Positions 9,130 through 17,379 of a DNA stretch of 64,000 bases are shown here, piece after piece (position 1 is the first letter of the stretch; the number at the start of each line of letters is the position of its first letter). The notes beneath the pieces are model-generated. The model searched no databases. It was not told where the DNA came from and worked only from the letters and a program-made list of their open reading frames with translations. Made by a program: the position numbers and the translations under genes. The DNA comes from Nonlabens agnitus (lineage in GTDB: Bacteria > Bacteroidota > Bacteroidia > Flavobacteriales > Flavobacteriaceae), in NCBI RefSeq assembly GCF_002994045.1, contig NZ_MQUC01000003.1, positions 2,332,501-2,396,500 on the forward strand. Reading direction: 5' to 3'.

Positions 9130-9900
9130 ATGAATAGCAGGTTTGCTGGAATACTTTTTTTGCTCTTCTTGAGCACCTGCATGAATATTTCACAGGCGCA
9201 ACTAGGTTTTTCTCATGAAGTAGGCGTTATCGCCGGCCCAGTTGCTTTTCAAAGCGATTATGGTGAACGTTATGACTTTGATACTAATAAAGGAAATGTT
9301 GGTATAGGAATAGGGCTGGTTCACTACATCAACTTTGCCTACCGTGCAGACTGTAATTGCTACAGCCGTGACACCTACTGGAACGACCATTTCAAAATTA
9401 GATCCCAACTCGCCTATCACGTGACCACCTTAAATCACTTGAGCGAACTTTCAGAACGCAACAGTATAGGTGGTTTACAGCTACGTTCTATGGAAGGTAA
9501 GGCTAAGGTCTTTGAAGCCGGCGCACACCTAGAGTATTATCCTTTTAGCATTCGTGATTTCCAAAATGGCGGTTACAAATGGGCTCCATATATAGGCTTA
9601 GGCTTGCACTATGCCAACTACAAACCAGAAGCGGAAAGTTCTCTAGGACCATTAGGCAACAGTATCACTACATTTCCCACGTTCATCGATCGTATCGATA
9701 CCGATCGTGGCAGCACACTGGCTTATGTGGCAGATCTAGGCGTGAGATACAAATTGACTCCATTGAGCGATTTGTTGATCTCCTCTGCCTGGCATTATTA
9801 TGATGACAACTATGTGGACGGCTTGAGTCCTAACAATCCCAACAATCGCAATGACGACTGGATCTGGTGGTTCAACATAGGATTCATATATTATTTGTAG
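9130..9900 (+). CDS. outer-membrane beta-barrel protein, THC0290_0291-like
   Basis: A 256-residue protein with a signal peptide ending near SQAQ and alternating aromatic/polar strands ending in WWFNIGFIYYL, as expected for a small outer-membrane barrel. The opening of the mature chain (GFSHEVGVIAGPVAFQSDYG) and the central EAGAHLEYYPF resemble the flavobacterial THC0290_0291 family as I remember it; the function of that family is not known to me. It has its own promoter-like element and is transcribed towards the cystathionine synthase gene. The secreted barrel nature is well supported, the family name moderately. Confidence 0.75.
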   Translation: MNSRFAGILFLLFLSTCMNISQAQLGFSHEVGVIAGPVAFQSDYGERYDFDTNKGNVGIGIGLVHYINFAYRADCNCYSRDTYWNDHFKIRSQLAYHVTTLNHLSELSERNSIGGLQLRSMEGKAKVFEAGAHLEYYPFSIRDFQNGGYKWAPYIGLGLHYANYKPEAESSLGPLGNSITTFPTFIDRIDTDRGSTLAYVADLGVRYKLTPLSDLLISSAWHYYDDNYVDGLSPNNPNNRNDDWIWWFNIGFIYYL

Positions 9901-9939
9901 ATAGCTTTTAAGATTGTAGTAGTGCTTTTAGAGAGTATC

Positions 9940-9953
9940 GCTTTCGCGAAAGC
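9940..9953. repeat. iterated palindrome copy 3 (exact, convergent intergenic)
   Basis: An exact GCTTTCGCGAAAGC in the 92-nt gap between two converging genes. Confidence 0.95.
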
Positions 9954-9992
9954 GAATCCATTAAAATCCACGTACTTCATTATTAATTTGAT

Positions 9993-11150
9993 CTAGGCCA
10001 ATGCCTGTTTCAAATCATCAATTAGATCGTCAATATCCTCAATTCCAACAGACAAGCGGATCAAGGAATCCACGATTCCTGTTTTTTCACGCTCTTCTTT
10101 AGGAATACTGGCGTGCGTCATTGTCGCGGGATGACCAGCAAGCGATTCTACGCCGCCTAGGCTCTCGGCCAGCGTAAAGACTTTCAAACGCTCTACCAAC
10201 TGGACGGCGCTTTCTCTGGCACCTGTTTTTGTGGTGAAGGACACCATACCACCATAACCCGTCATCTGTTTTGAACAAATATTATGGTTGGGATGGTCTT
10301 CAAAACCTGGCCAGTACACTTTATCCACTTTGGGATGAGACTTTAGAAAATGAGCTACTGCTTTTCCATTCTCACAATGACGCTGCATTCTTACGTGAAG
10401 AGTTTTTATACCTCGCAACGTCAAAAAACAATCTTGAGGTCCTGGAACGGCACCACTGGCGTTCTGGATAAAGTATAGCCTATCTGCAAGAGCTTTATCC
10501 TTTACCACTAGCGCACCCATGACTACATCGCTATGGCCGCCCAGATATTTTGTAGCACTATGCATCACAATATCTGCACCTAAGTCCAGTGGTTGCTGTA
10601 AGTATGGAGTGGCAAAGGTGTTGTCAACCGCCAGCAACAATTTATTACGTTTAGCGATCTGAGCTACTGCGGCGACATCAATGATATTCATCATGGGATT
10701 AGTAGGTGTCTCGATCCAGATGAGCTTTGTACTTTCATTTACAAAAGACCCTATCTTGCTCGCATCACTCATACCCACAAACCGAAACTTGATCCCAAAA
10801 TCCTCATAGATTTTAGTAAACAATCTATAGGAACCACCATATAGGTCATTCGTACAAAGCACCTCATCGCCTGGCTTCAATAATTTGAGTATCGCGTCAA
10901 TCGCTGCCAATCCAGATCCGAAAGCCAATCCATACGTGCCATTTTCCAAACTGGCCAACGATTTTTCCAAAGCTGCTCGTGTGGGATTACCACTGCGTGC
11001 ATATGCAAACTCTGGATGTTGGCCTATTTTCTCTTGTTTGAAAGTGCTGGTCTGGTAAATAGGTGGCATCACACTATGGTAGGCTGGATCAATATTTTCT
11101 TGACCGCCGTGAATCGTCTTGGTGTTAAATTTCATCGTTTTGTTTTTCAT
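9993..11150 (-). CDS. cystathionine gamma-synthase/lyase family PLP enzyme
   Basis: A PLP-dependent trans-sulfuration enzyme of the Cys/Met metabolism family, 385 residues. The PLP lysine is K201 in HSATKYLGGHSD, and YARSGNPTR (residues 50-58) and LAFGSGLAAI are the standard phosphate- and substrate-binding loops. Family members catalyse gamma-synthase, gamma-lyase or beta-lyase reactions and cannot be separated by eye; gamma-synthase or gamma-lyase (methionine/cysteine interconversion) is most likely. An in-frame ATG five codons downstream (MKFNTKTIHGG) is the start I would favour from family alignment. It is monocistronic, with a 210-nt divergent spacer upstream in which I found no confident riboswitch. 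Confidence 0.88.
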   Translation of the reverse strand: MKNKTMKFNTKTIHGGQENIDPAYHSVMPPIYQTSTFKQEKIGQHPEFAYARSGNPTRAALEKSLASLENGTYGLAFGSGLAAIDAILKLLKPGDEVLCTNDLYGGSYRLFTKIYEDFGIKFRFVGMSDASKIGSFVNESTKLIWIETPTNPMMNIIDVAAVAQIAKRNKLLLAVDNTFATPYLQQPLDLGADIVMHSATKYLGGHSDVVMGALVVKDKALADRLYFIQNASGAVPGPQDCFLTLRGIKTLHVRMQRHCENGKAVAHFLKSHPKVDKVYWPGFEDHPNHNICSKQMTGYGGMVSFTTKTGARESAVQLVERLKVFTLAESLGGVESLAGHPATMTHASIPKEEREKTGIVDSLIRLSVGIEDIDDLIDDLKQALA

Positions 11151-11360
11151 GGTATTGAAAATACTCGCTGCAATCTAGTTCATTTAGTCATCTCCTTAGG
11201 AGCCCAAAATCTCAATACACCATTCTTTAGGAAAACTGAATCTTTAAAGCTTTTCAAAAAAGTTCAAGGGATGCCTTAAAATTATGATTTCTATAACAAT
11301 GAATCGTGTTTGTTAAATTTTGATTAGCGACTAATACTTTCAACATATAAAAGCAATACT

Positions 11361-12134
11361 ATGAAAAAAATATTAATCCTAGGCACAGTAAGCTTGTTTC
11401 TAACAAGCTGTGCTGTGATCAGACCTGGTGAAGCAGGTATTAAACAAAAATTGGGAGAACTAGATGACAAAGTAATCACCCAAGGAACAGTAACCTTTAA
11501 CCCTTTTACTACTAAGGTTATAAAGGAATCTACCCAGACAAACAATCACAAGTTAGCATTGAGACTACCAAGCAAAGAAGGATTGAGTGTAGATTCTGAA
11601 ATATCAATTCTTTATCGCCTTCAGGTTGATAAGATACCAACGGTATTAAGGAATATTGGTCCTGATTATAAAGATGTAATGTCTGCTGTTTTTAGATCTG
11701 CAAGTTCTGATGTTTGCGCACAATTTTACGCAAAAGATATGCACTCTGGAAAAAGGGCAGATATTGAGAAGGCCATCAAGACAAAAATGGAAGAAACTCT
11801 CACACCTCAAGGTATCATCATAGAAGCGGTATTAATGAAAAGCATACAATTACCTGCCGGACTTTCCTTATCTATTGAGCAAAAGCTACAAGCAGAGCAA
11901 GACGCCATGAGAATGGAATTTATACTTCAAACGCAACGGCTAGAGGCTGAAAGGAAGATTATTGAGGCAACTGGTGCAAGAGATGCTCAAAAAATACTTG
12001 CGGAAGGTCTTACACCTGAAATAATCAAAATACGTAGTATTGAAGCTTTTTTAGAATTAGCTAGATCCAATAATAGTAAAGTCATTATCACAGATGGTAA
12101 AACTCCTTACTTAATTAACGGGACAGATCTATAG
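11361..12134 (+). CDS. SPFH/prohibitin-domain lipoprotein
   Basis: A 257-residue lipoprotein: signal sequence with lipobox LTSC (Cys17), then an SPFH core (residues about 20-180) and a helical, charged segment at about 180-220 of the kind that drives prohibitin oligomerisation (QKLQAEQDAMRMEF, LEAERKIIEATG). Such proteins form membrane-bound ring scaffolds. The lipid anchor in place of a transmembrane helix is unusual relative to classical prohibitins but common, to my knowledge, in Bacteroidota. It is followed by a strong terminator, so it is transcribed alone. The family is certain enough; the cellular role is unknown. Confidence 0.82.
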   Translation: MKKILILGTVSLFLTSCAVIRPGEAGIKQKLGELDDKVITQGTVTFNPFTTKVIKESTQTNNHKLALRLPSKEGLSVDSEISILYRLQVDKIPTVLRNIGPDYKDVMSAVFRSASSDVCAQFYAKDMHSGKRADIEKAIKTKMEETLTPQGIIIEAVLMKSIQLPAGLSLSIEQKLQAEQDAMRMEFILQTQRLEAERKIIEATGARDAQKILAEGLTPEIIKIRSIEAFLELARSNNSKVIITDGKTPYLINGTDL

Positions 12135-12153
12135 AACTTATATATCAATATCT

Positions 12154-12189
12154 AATGGGTGGCCTTCTCAAGTTGGCTACCCATTTTTA
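12154..12189 (+). terminator. rho-independent terminator after the SPFH lipoprotein gene
   Basis: AATGGGTGGCC pairs with GGCTACCCATT (one G-U pair), loop of 10 nt, followed by a T-run. Confidence 0.85.
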
Positions 12190-12226
12190 TTTCGATGTGT
12201 TCGGGTTTAGGATTGGTGTTAGCTTA

Positions 12227-12266
12227 TTGCATTTAAATGTGAGTGCTGTCGTAATTTTGCCATATG
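12227..12266 (+). promoter_or_regulatory. promoter of the ArsC-like gene, predicted near-leaderless
   Basis: TTG at 12227-12229, a 22-nt spacer, and TAATTTTG at 12252-12259 match the Bacteroidota -33/-7 promoter. The start codon follows only 4 nt after the -7 box, so transcription would begin at or beside the ATG. Confidence 0.6.
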
Positions 12267-12623
12267 GAAAATCTATTTATCTATTTAGACAGCTGCAATA
12301 CCTGTCAGCGTATTTTGAAAGAATTGGAGTTGCCAGATACTGTGACTTTACAAAACACAAAGGAACATCCTATCACAAAAGAGCAACTCGAGTACCTTAA
12401 GGAACAAAGTAATTCATATGAATCATTGTTTAATCGTCGCGCCCAATTGTATCGCGGTCGCAACTTGCATGAAAAAGACCTGAGTGAAGCTGATTATAAA
12501 GATCTATTACTGGATCACTATACATTTATCAAGCGCCCTATACTTATTTATAAGGATCAAGCATACATAGGTAATTCAAAGAAAGTTGTAGCAGAAGCAA
12601 AAAAGGCATTAGCTAATGACTAA
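12264..12623 (+). CDS. ArsC/Spx-family thioredoxin-fold protein
   Basis: A small 119-residue protein of the arsenate reductase (ArsC)/Spx/YffB superfamily. The N-terminal CNTC (Cys11, Cys14) gives a CxxC redox pair, and FIKRPILIYKDQAYIGN (from about residue 89) is the conserved C-terminal strand with the family's RP motif. The substrate could be arsenate or a protein/glutathione disulfide; no ars genes are nearby, so a housekeeping redox role is as likely. It overlaps the EamA transporter gene by 8 nt, so the two are probably co-translated. A full promoter abuts its start codon. Confidence 0.82.
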   Translation: MENLFIYLDSCNTCQRILKELELPDTVTLQNTKEHPITKEQLEYLKEQSNSYESLFNRRAQLYRGRNLHEKDLSEADYKDLLLDHYTFIKRPILIYKDQAYIGNSKKVVAEAKKALAND

Positions 12624-13554
12624 ACGCCAGGTAGCGCTCGTTTGCGCCACACTCGTCGCGTTATTCTATGCGATTAATTTTTCATCTGCTAAAGAAGTCA
12701 CGCCAGAACATATAGGTCCGTTTGGATTGACTTGGTATCGAGTGATTTTTACCTGCGCGATATTCTGGACCATATCTTTATTTGCTGGCCCCAAAGAAAA
12801 AGTGCCTTTTAAGGAGTTGCCTCTTATCGCATTAGCTGCGTTTTGTGGTGTAGGATTCAACATGGTGACCTTTATGTGGGGTTTATCGTTAACCACGCCC
12901 ATAACTGCATCTGTATTAATGGTCACTACTCCTATCATCGTAGCAGTGTTGAGCGCTATTTTTCTAAAAGAGCATCTACACTTCTGGAAAGTGTTGGGAA
13001 TAGGACTCGGTTTTAGCGGTGCTGCATTTTTAATATTTCTTTCTTCAACGCCCAATCAGGTGGCGGCAGATCCCTTTTTAGGGAACATTCTTATTTTCTT
13101 GAATGCGCTGTCTTACTCCTTCTATATTTTACTAGCCAAAAAACTCACCAAAAAATACCACGTATTCACGCTAATGAAATGGCTGTATCTGTTTGGCGTG
13201 TTATTCATAACACCATTTGGGATCCAGCAAGGTTTAGGTTTTGATGTTTCTAATGCCTCCAGTCACGTGATTCTCAATATCGCCTATGTGGTCATCTTTG
13301 CGACCTTTGGTACATATATGCTCAACATAATTGCCATACGCACGCTCAAACCTAGTGTTGTTGCAGTTTTTGTGTATCTGCAACCCTTACTTGCGGCACT
13401 TATAGCAGTAGCATTGGGAACTGATGAGCTTACTTGGGTGAAAGCGGCAGCTGGTGCCGTAATATTTTTGGGTGTGTATCTGGCGGGAAAGAAATCCAAA
13501 AGAGAATTGTCTGAAAAACTCTTAAGCAATTCAAACGAGAATGTTGGAGTATAA
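12616..13554 (+). CDS. EamA/DMT-family transporter
   Basis: A 312-residue inner-membrane protein of the drug/metabolite transporter superfamily with two EamA repeats: residues about 7-140 and 155-290, ten hydrophobic helices in total. Typical family wording includes TWYRVIF, MWGLSLTTPITASVLMVTTPI and the second-repeat FVYLQPLLAALIAV. Members export amino acids, nucleotides or small metabolites; the substrate cannot be read from sequence. The gene starts inside the ArsC-like gene (8-nt overlap) and ends 12 nt from the converging gene on the other strand. Confidence 0.88.
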   Translation: MTKRQVALVCATLVALFYAINFSSAKEVTPEHIGPFGLTWYRVIFTCAIFWTISLFAGPKEKVPFKELPLIALAAFCGVGFNMVTFMWGLSLTTPITASVLMVTTPIIVAVLSAIFLKEHLHFWKVLGIGLGFSGAAFLIFLSSTPNQVAADPFLGNILIFLNALSYSFYILLAKKLTKKYHVFTLMKWLYLFGVLFITPFGIQQGLGFDVSNASSHVILNIAYVVIFATFGTYMLNIIAIRTLKPSVVAVFVYLQPLLAALIAVALGTDELTWVKAAAGAVIFLGVYLAGKKSKRELSEKLLSNSNENVGV

Positions 13555-13566
13555 ATCAAGAAACGG

Positions 13567-13998
13567 TTATTGTTTCTGCTTTGCTTGAATAAGTGTAGCC
13601 CATTTTATGGCCTCTTCTAAATCTGTGACTGACTTAAAATTTATAGGAACAAATCTTGATTCTAAAATTGCATTAGTGATTCCATTGGTCGTATTATCTA
13701 CCACACAATAACCGCTTAAGTACTTAATAGCAAGATTTTTTAGCCGGATCCATTCGACCGGTTTGACAGAATACTTTCGTGTACGATTGGCGATCCATAC
13801 TCTTCTCTTCACCACATTGTATGTTTCGTAATATGCCAAGGCTTTGTCAAGAACTTGGTAAACTTGCTCTGCTGATCCTACTACACCTTCTTTAAGCTCT
13901 GTGAGTAGAATATCTTCCATCAAATAAACGTTGCCAAAGTCAAATTCTAACTTATGTAGAATCAAGTGGCGATAGTCGGACTCTTCAATAGAAATCAT
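13567..13998 (-). CDS. conserved hypothetical protein, paralogue A
   Basis: A 143-residue soluble protein of unknown function. It is clearly homologous to the 139-residue protein encoded 114 nt upstream: shared blocks include RKYSVKP, GYCVVD, AILES and FKSVT at equivalent positions. The predicted alternation of strands and helices, ending in a helix after 'FKSVTDLEEAIKWA', recalls SpoIIAA/STAS-like domains, but I cannot confirm this. A 114-nt AT-rich gap separates the two copies, so they may be transcribed separately. The tandem arrangement suggests duplication and divergence. Confidence 0.75.
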   Translation of the reverse strand: MISIEESDYRHLILHKLEFDFGNVYLMEDILLTELKEGVVGSAEQVYQVLDKALAYYETYNVVKRRVWIANRTRKYSVKPVEWIRLKNLAIKYLSGYCVVDNTTNGITNAILESRFVPINFKSVTDLEEAIKWATLIQAKQKQ

Positions 13999-14112
13999 TG
14001 GTCAAAAATAAAAAACCCTTTAAAATAGCAGCTTCTATGTGTTATTTATTGTTTAAAAACACTGAACAGCACAATTCTCCAGTTATTTTATTAAAGATCA
14101 ATATATTGGCTT

Positions 14113-14532
14113 TTATTTTACGTGTCGTGCATGTGCCCAATCAATAGCATCACTCAAGCTTGTTACAGATTTAAACGCTATAGGCACAAATTTAGACTCC
14201 AGAATAGCACTCATGATACCATGTTGCGTGTCATCAACGACGCAGTAACCATATAAGTATTTCCTAAGGTGACCAAATTTGAGCCAGCCAGTAGGTTTTA
14301 CAGAATATTTTCGGATGCGGTTAGCGATGTACAGCTTTTTATGGAAGAGTTCCATTTTATCGTAATATGCAACGCTCTCATCCACCACTTGCGCGGCCTC
14401 TTCTGCGCCAAAAACAAAACCTTCATAAACTTCAGACACGATAAAATCCTTACACAAGTAAAACTCACCAAACCGAAATTCCAGCTTCTTCAAGATATGT
14501 TTACGGTATATGGTGTTCTCAATGGATGGCAT
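14113..14532 (-). CDS. conserved hypothetical protein, paralogue B
   Basis: A 139-residue partner of paralogue A, collinear over its whole length. Conserved positions cluster in the C-terminal half (IANRIRKYSVKP, GYCVVDDTQHGI, FKSVTSLSDAIDWA), while the N-terminal third is more divergent, suggesting that the C-terminal half holds the functional site. It lies 14 nt downstream of the thioesterase gene and is probably co-transcribed with it. No signal peptide or membrane segment is seen. Function unknown. Confidence 0.75.
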   Translation of the reverse strand: MPSIENTIYRKHILKKLEFRFGEFYLCKDFIVSEVYEGFVFGAEEAAQVVDESVAYYDKMELFHKKLYIANRIRKYSVKPTGWLKFGHLRKYLYGYCVVDDTQHGIMSAILESKFVPIAFKSVTSLSDAIDWAHARHVK

Positions 14533-14546
14533 AAGAAAAATCCGGT

Positions 14547-15032
14547 TTACGATTTATAATCTAAATCTTCTGGCAATTGACCGTGAGACCTGGTTTCTTT
14601 AAGGTGAATTTCTTTAAAATCGTCAGATTTAGGTAAATGATCAATCATCCTATAAAGATCTTCATGCAGCGCTGTGATGCGGCGTTCCTTGAGATTCATC
14701 CAGGCACCAGTCATCAATCCGCGAGCCAGATTCTTTCCTTTATGATCATAAAAATTATGCCTAAAGCTAAACAAACTACCGTCTTCACTCATACCAGTTA
14801 ACTCACAACTTACAGTTATGGGATGACCCTGGTGGATTTCCTTGAAATAATATATGTTTTCGTTAAAAATGACAGGTCCAGTTTGATATTCCTGCATTTG
14901 CTGTTGACCAAAACCATTCTCTATCAAATACGCCATACGGGTATGGCTCATAAAATTTTGATAGGCACTGTTTGCCATATGACGGTTTGCATCCAGATCA
15001 CTCCAGCGTACGTCAAACTTTTTGGTATACAT
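14547..15032 (-). CDS. acyl-CoA thioesterase (hotdog fold, 4HBT/YbgC-like)
   Basis: A hotdog-fold thioesterase hydrolysing acyl-CoA or acyl-ACP thioesters. The start of the fold, FDVRWSDLDANRHMANSAYQ, contains the catalytic-type Asp in the W-S-D-x-D-x-x-x-H pattern of YbgC/FadM proteins, and ARGLMTGAWMNLKERR is the last strand pair. The frame is open seven codons further up to 15053, but MYTKKFDVRWSD is the natural N-terminus, giving 161 residues. It is the first gene of a likely pair with paralogue B. Confidence 0.86.
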   Translation of the reverse strand: MYTKKFDVRWSDLDANRHMANSAYQNFMSHTRMAYLIENGFGQQQMQEYQTGPVIFNENIYYFKEIHQGHPITVSCELTGMSEDGSLFSFRHNFYDHKGKNLARGLMTGAWMNLKERRITALHEDLYRMIDHLPKSDDFKEIHLKETRSHGQLPEDLDYKS

Positions 15033-15109
15033 AAAATTGAAATAAACGCGCAAGGTAGAAAAGGTGCGCTTGACAGCTGGTAATTTTTAAAAAAGCTTAT
15101 GATAATTAC

Positions 15110-15123
15110 GCTTTCGCGAAAGC
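15110..15123. repeat. iterated palindrome copy 4 (exact, tandem intergenic)
   Basis: An exact GCTTTCGCGAAAGC just downstream of the MATE gene stop and upstream of the thioesterase gene, both on the minus strand. Confidence 0.95.
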
Positions 15124-15132
15124 GAACTCTTC

Positions 15133-16545
15133 TTAAACTTCTTCAGTATCTAGAGGATTATTCTTCTCTGGAGCCTCGTACAATTTTTGCATCGCCTTCC
15201 ATAAAAAGTATGCGGTAATGATCGTGCTGGAAATGTCTGCAATAGGAAAACTGATCCACACGCCGTCAATCCCATAATAATGACTGAGCAATAGCAATAA
15301 AGGTATCAAGATAATTCCCGTGCGCAGTGTGGTAAGTAAAAATGCTGGCAGGGCTTTACCTATCGCCTGGTAATAAGCAGCACCTATGAGCTGAATCGCA
15401 ATGATGGGAACCGCAAAAAACACGATGCGTATCGCTACTGTGGTTTGATCAATAACTACCTGATTATCGATAAAAACTCCAGCAATTTCACTGGCAAAAA
15501 CAAATAGCAGCACAAAAATTAACACCCCTAAAATGCAGGCATATTTTATAGACGTGTAGATCACGGCACGCACGCGTTTCCATTGCTGTGCCCCATAATT
15601 ATAGCCTGCAATAGGTAGGAAACCCTGCGTGATTCCTAGCACCGGAAAGATCGCAAACATCATCAAACGACCTATGATCCCAAAGGCCGATACACTGTCC
15701 TCGCCGCCCAGTTCAAACAGAATATTATTCAAAATGAGGTACAAAACACTTGTGGTTGCCTGTCTACCTAAAGTGACAAAACCTAGACCACCTATTTCCT
15801 TAAGAATCACCCAGTCCGGCAAAAGCTGTTTTAAAGATGGCATCAACTCGCTGCGACCGGATAGAAAGAACCAGGCGATATATATAAAACAGAGACCGTA
15901 ACTTACTGTGGTAGCCCATGCCGCACCTTCCATGCCCATATCCAGCCTGTTGATCAATATGTAATCCAGCAGCAAATTCCCGACAGATGGAATCATCATG
16001 GCGATCATGGCGTGTTTTGGAGCGCCTTCGGCACGTATAACGTTGTTGCCCATCATGCACAACGCGAGAATGGGAACACCATAAAGAACAATGCGATAGT
16101 AGATTTTGGCAGGTTCAAAAATATCTCCTTTACCGCCAAATGCCGGAACCAGATCATTGATAAAAAACAGCCCCAAAATCACCAGCACCGTCGTGATGAC
16201 AATCGTCAAGGATAGCTGGTTACCAAAGGTGCGCTTAGCCTTAGCACGATCATCAGCACCTAATGCTCGAGAGATAATACTCGCACCGCCTATTCCTATT
16301 GCCATACCTAAGGCGGCAATAAAAAACGATACGGGCAAAACCACATTGATGGCTGCGATGGCTACAGATCCTATCCAGTTGCCTACAAAAATGGTATCCA
16401 CTAAAATATTAAGGGACATGACCAGAATACCTATCGAAGCCGGCACGGCTTGCTTGACCAGCAAACTAGGAATCGATTCGGTTCCTAGAAGGGCGCTTTT
16501 TTCTTGGGATAGATTGGGTGTGGCCAAAAGATAATCTTTCCGCAA
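15133..16545 (-). CDS. MATE-family efflux transporter (NorM-like)
   Basis: A 470-residue inner-membrane exporter of the MATE family, with twelve hydrophobic helices in two homologous halves. The N-terminal half has NILVDTIFVGNWIGSVAIAA and the motif GIGGASIISRALGADD, both standard for MATE. These antiporters expel cationic drugs or metabolites using a sodium or proton gradient. A second, only distantly similar MATE gene lies at 43771, so the window encodes two. It is transcribed alone from the divergent spacer shared with the dienelactone hydrolase gene. Confidence 0.92.
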   Translation of the reverse strand: MRKDYLLATPNLSQEKSALLGTESIPSLLVKQAVPASIGILVMSLNILVDTIFVGNWIGSVAIAAINVVLPVSFFIAALGMAIGIGGASIISRALGADDRAKAKRTFGNQLSLTIVITTVLVILGLFFINDLVPAFGGKGDIFEPAKIYYRIVLYGVPILALCMMGNNVIRAEGAPKHAMIAMMIPSVGNLLLDYILINRLDMGMEGAAWATTVSYGLCFIYIAWFFLSGRSELMPSLKQLLPDWVILKEIGGLGFVTLGRQATTSVLYLILNNILFELGGEDSVSAFGIIGRLMMFAIFPVLGITQGFLPIAGYNYGAQQWKRVRAVIYTSIKYACILGVLIFVLLFVFASEIAGVFIDNQVVIDQTTVAIRIVFFAVPIIAIQLIGAAYYQAIGKALPAFLLTTLRTGIILIPLLLLLSHYYGIDGVWISFPIADISSTIITAYFLWKAMQKLYEAPEKNNPLDTEEV

Positions 16546-16632
16546 AGCTAATTACAAAGCAGCAGTATATTAAGGATTAACGGTTCTTTAAAAACTGTGC
16601 CTTTTAAAAATGAATATCTTGAAAATAAAAAG

Positions 16633-17379
16633 ATGAAAAATAAAAGCGAACTTCAAGGGATTCAAATACCCTATGAATATAAGGATCAGAAATATGTAGG
16701 ATACCTTTCCCTACCAGATGACGCCGTCGCACCTAAACCAGGTGTAATGGTATGTCCAGAATTTTGGGGAATGACAGATTACATCAAATGGCGAGCAGAT
16801 GAATATGCCGCTCTAGGTTATGCTGCTCTTGTCGTTGATTTTTATGGAAATGGCATGGTCGCAAAAGATGCCGAGGAAGCTACAAAGCTTTCAGAAAAAG
16901 TAAAAAATGATCCAGATCACGCAGTGGCTCTATTTCAAGCAGCCATGGATGCTTTCCATAGGGAATCCATAGTAGATGCAGGAAACACGGCTGCTGTAGG
17001 CTACTGTTTTGGAGGTGCGATGGCATTGAGCATGGCCAACGCAGGATTACCACTTAAAGCTGTGATGGCCTTTCATTCCAAAGTCGAGCTTCCCATTATG
17101 CCTAACGAGAAGCTTACGGCAAAAATCGTCGTTGCAAACGGCGCTGAAGATCCTTTTGTATCAGAAGAAAGTATTGAGGCCTGGACAAATGCCATGGATG
17201 CCATCGACGTGAACTATGAATATGTCACCTATCCTGGAGTCAAACATGCCTACACCAACAAAAACGCAAATGCCAAGGCTGAGAAATATGACCTGCCGCT
17301 AGATTATGATGCAGAAGCAGATAAAGATTCTTGGAACCGCGTTCAAGACCTATTAGCCGAGGTGTTTTCTAAGGATTAA
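16633..17379 (+). CDS. dienelactone hydrolase family protein
   Basis: An alpha/beta hydrolase of the dienelactone hydrolase family, 248 residues. The nucleophile is Cys125 in GYCFGG, with Asp173 in GAEDPF and His205 in VKHAY completing the triad; E43 in CPEFWG matches the Glu that activates the Cys in this family. No catechol-degradation genes are nearby, so the natural substrate is unknown. The frame opens upstream at a GTG (16597), but the ATG after a run of A's is the better start. Its stop overlaps the hemH stop on the opposite strand by 4 nt. Confidence 0.9.
   Translation: MKNKSELQGIQIPYEYKDQKYVGYLSLPDDAVAPKPGVMVCPEFWGMTDYIKWRADEYAALGYAALVVDFYGNGMVAKDAEEATKLSEKVKNDPDHAVALFQAAMDAFHRESIVDAGNTAAVGYCFGGAMALSMANAGLPLKAVMAFHSKVELPIMPNEKLTAKIVVANGAEDPFVSEESIEAWTNAMDAIDVNYEYVTYPGVKHAYTNKNANAKAEKYDLPLDYDAEADKDSWNRVQDLLAEVFSKD

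Noticed and set aside
11151..11360. Possible SAM riboswitch in front of the cystathionine synthase gene
   Set aside because: Only a weak CTCC-TAA-GGAG hairpin is visible; none of the conserved SAM-I or SAM-II core words could be matched.
12155..12400. 81-codon plus-strand frame before the ArsC-like gene
   Set aside because: It begins inside the terminator hairpin and overlaps the ArsC-like gene in another frame; the latter has a family match and promoter.
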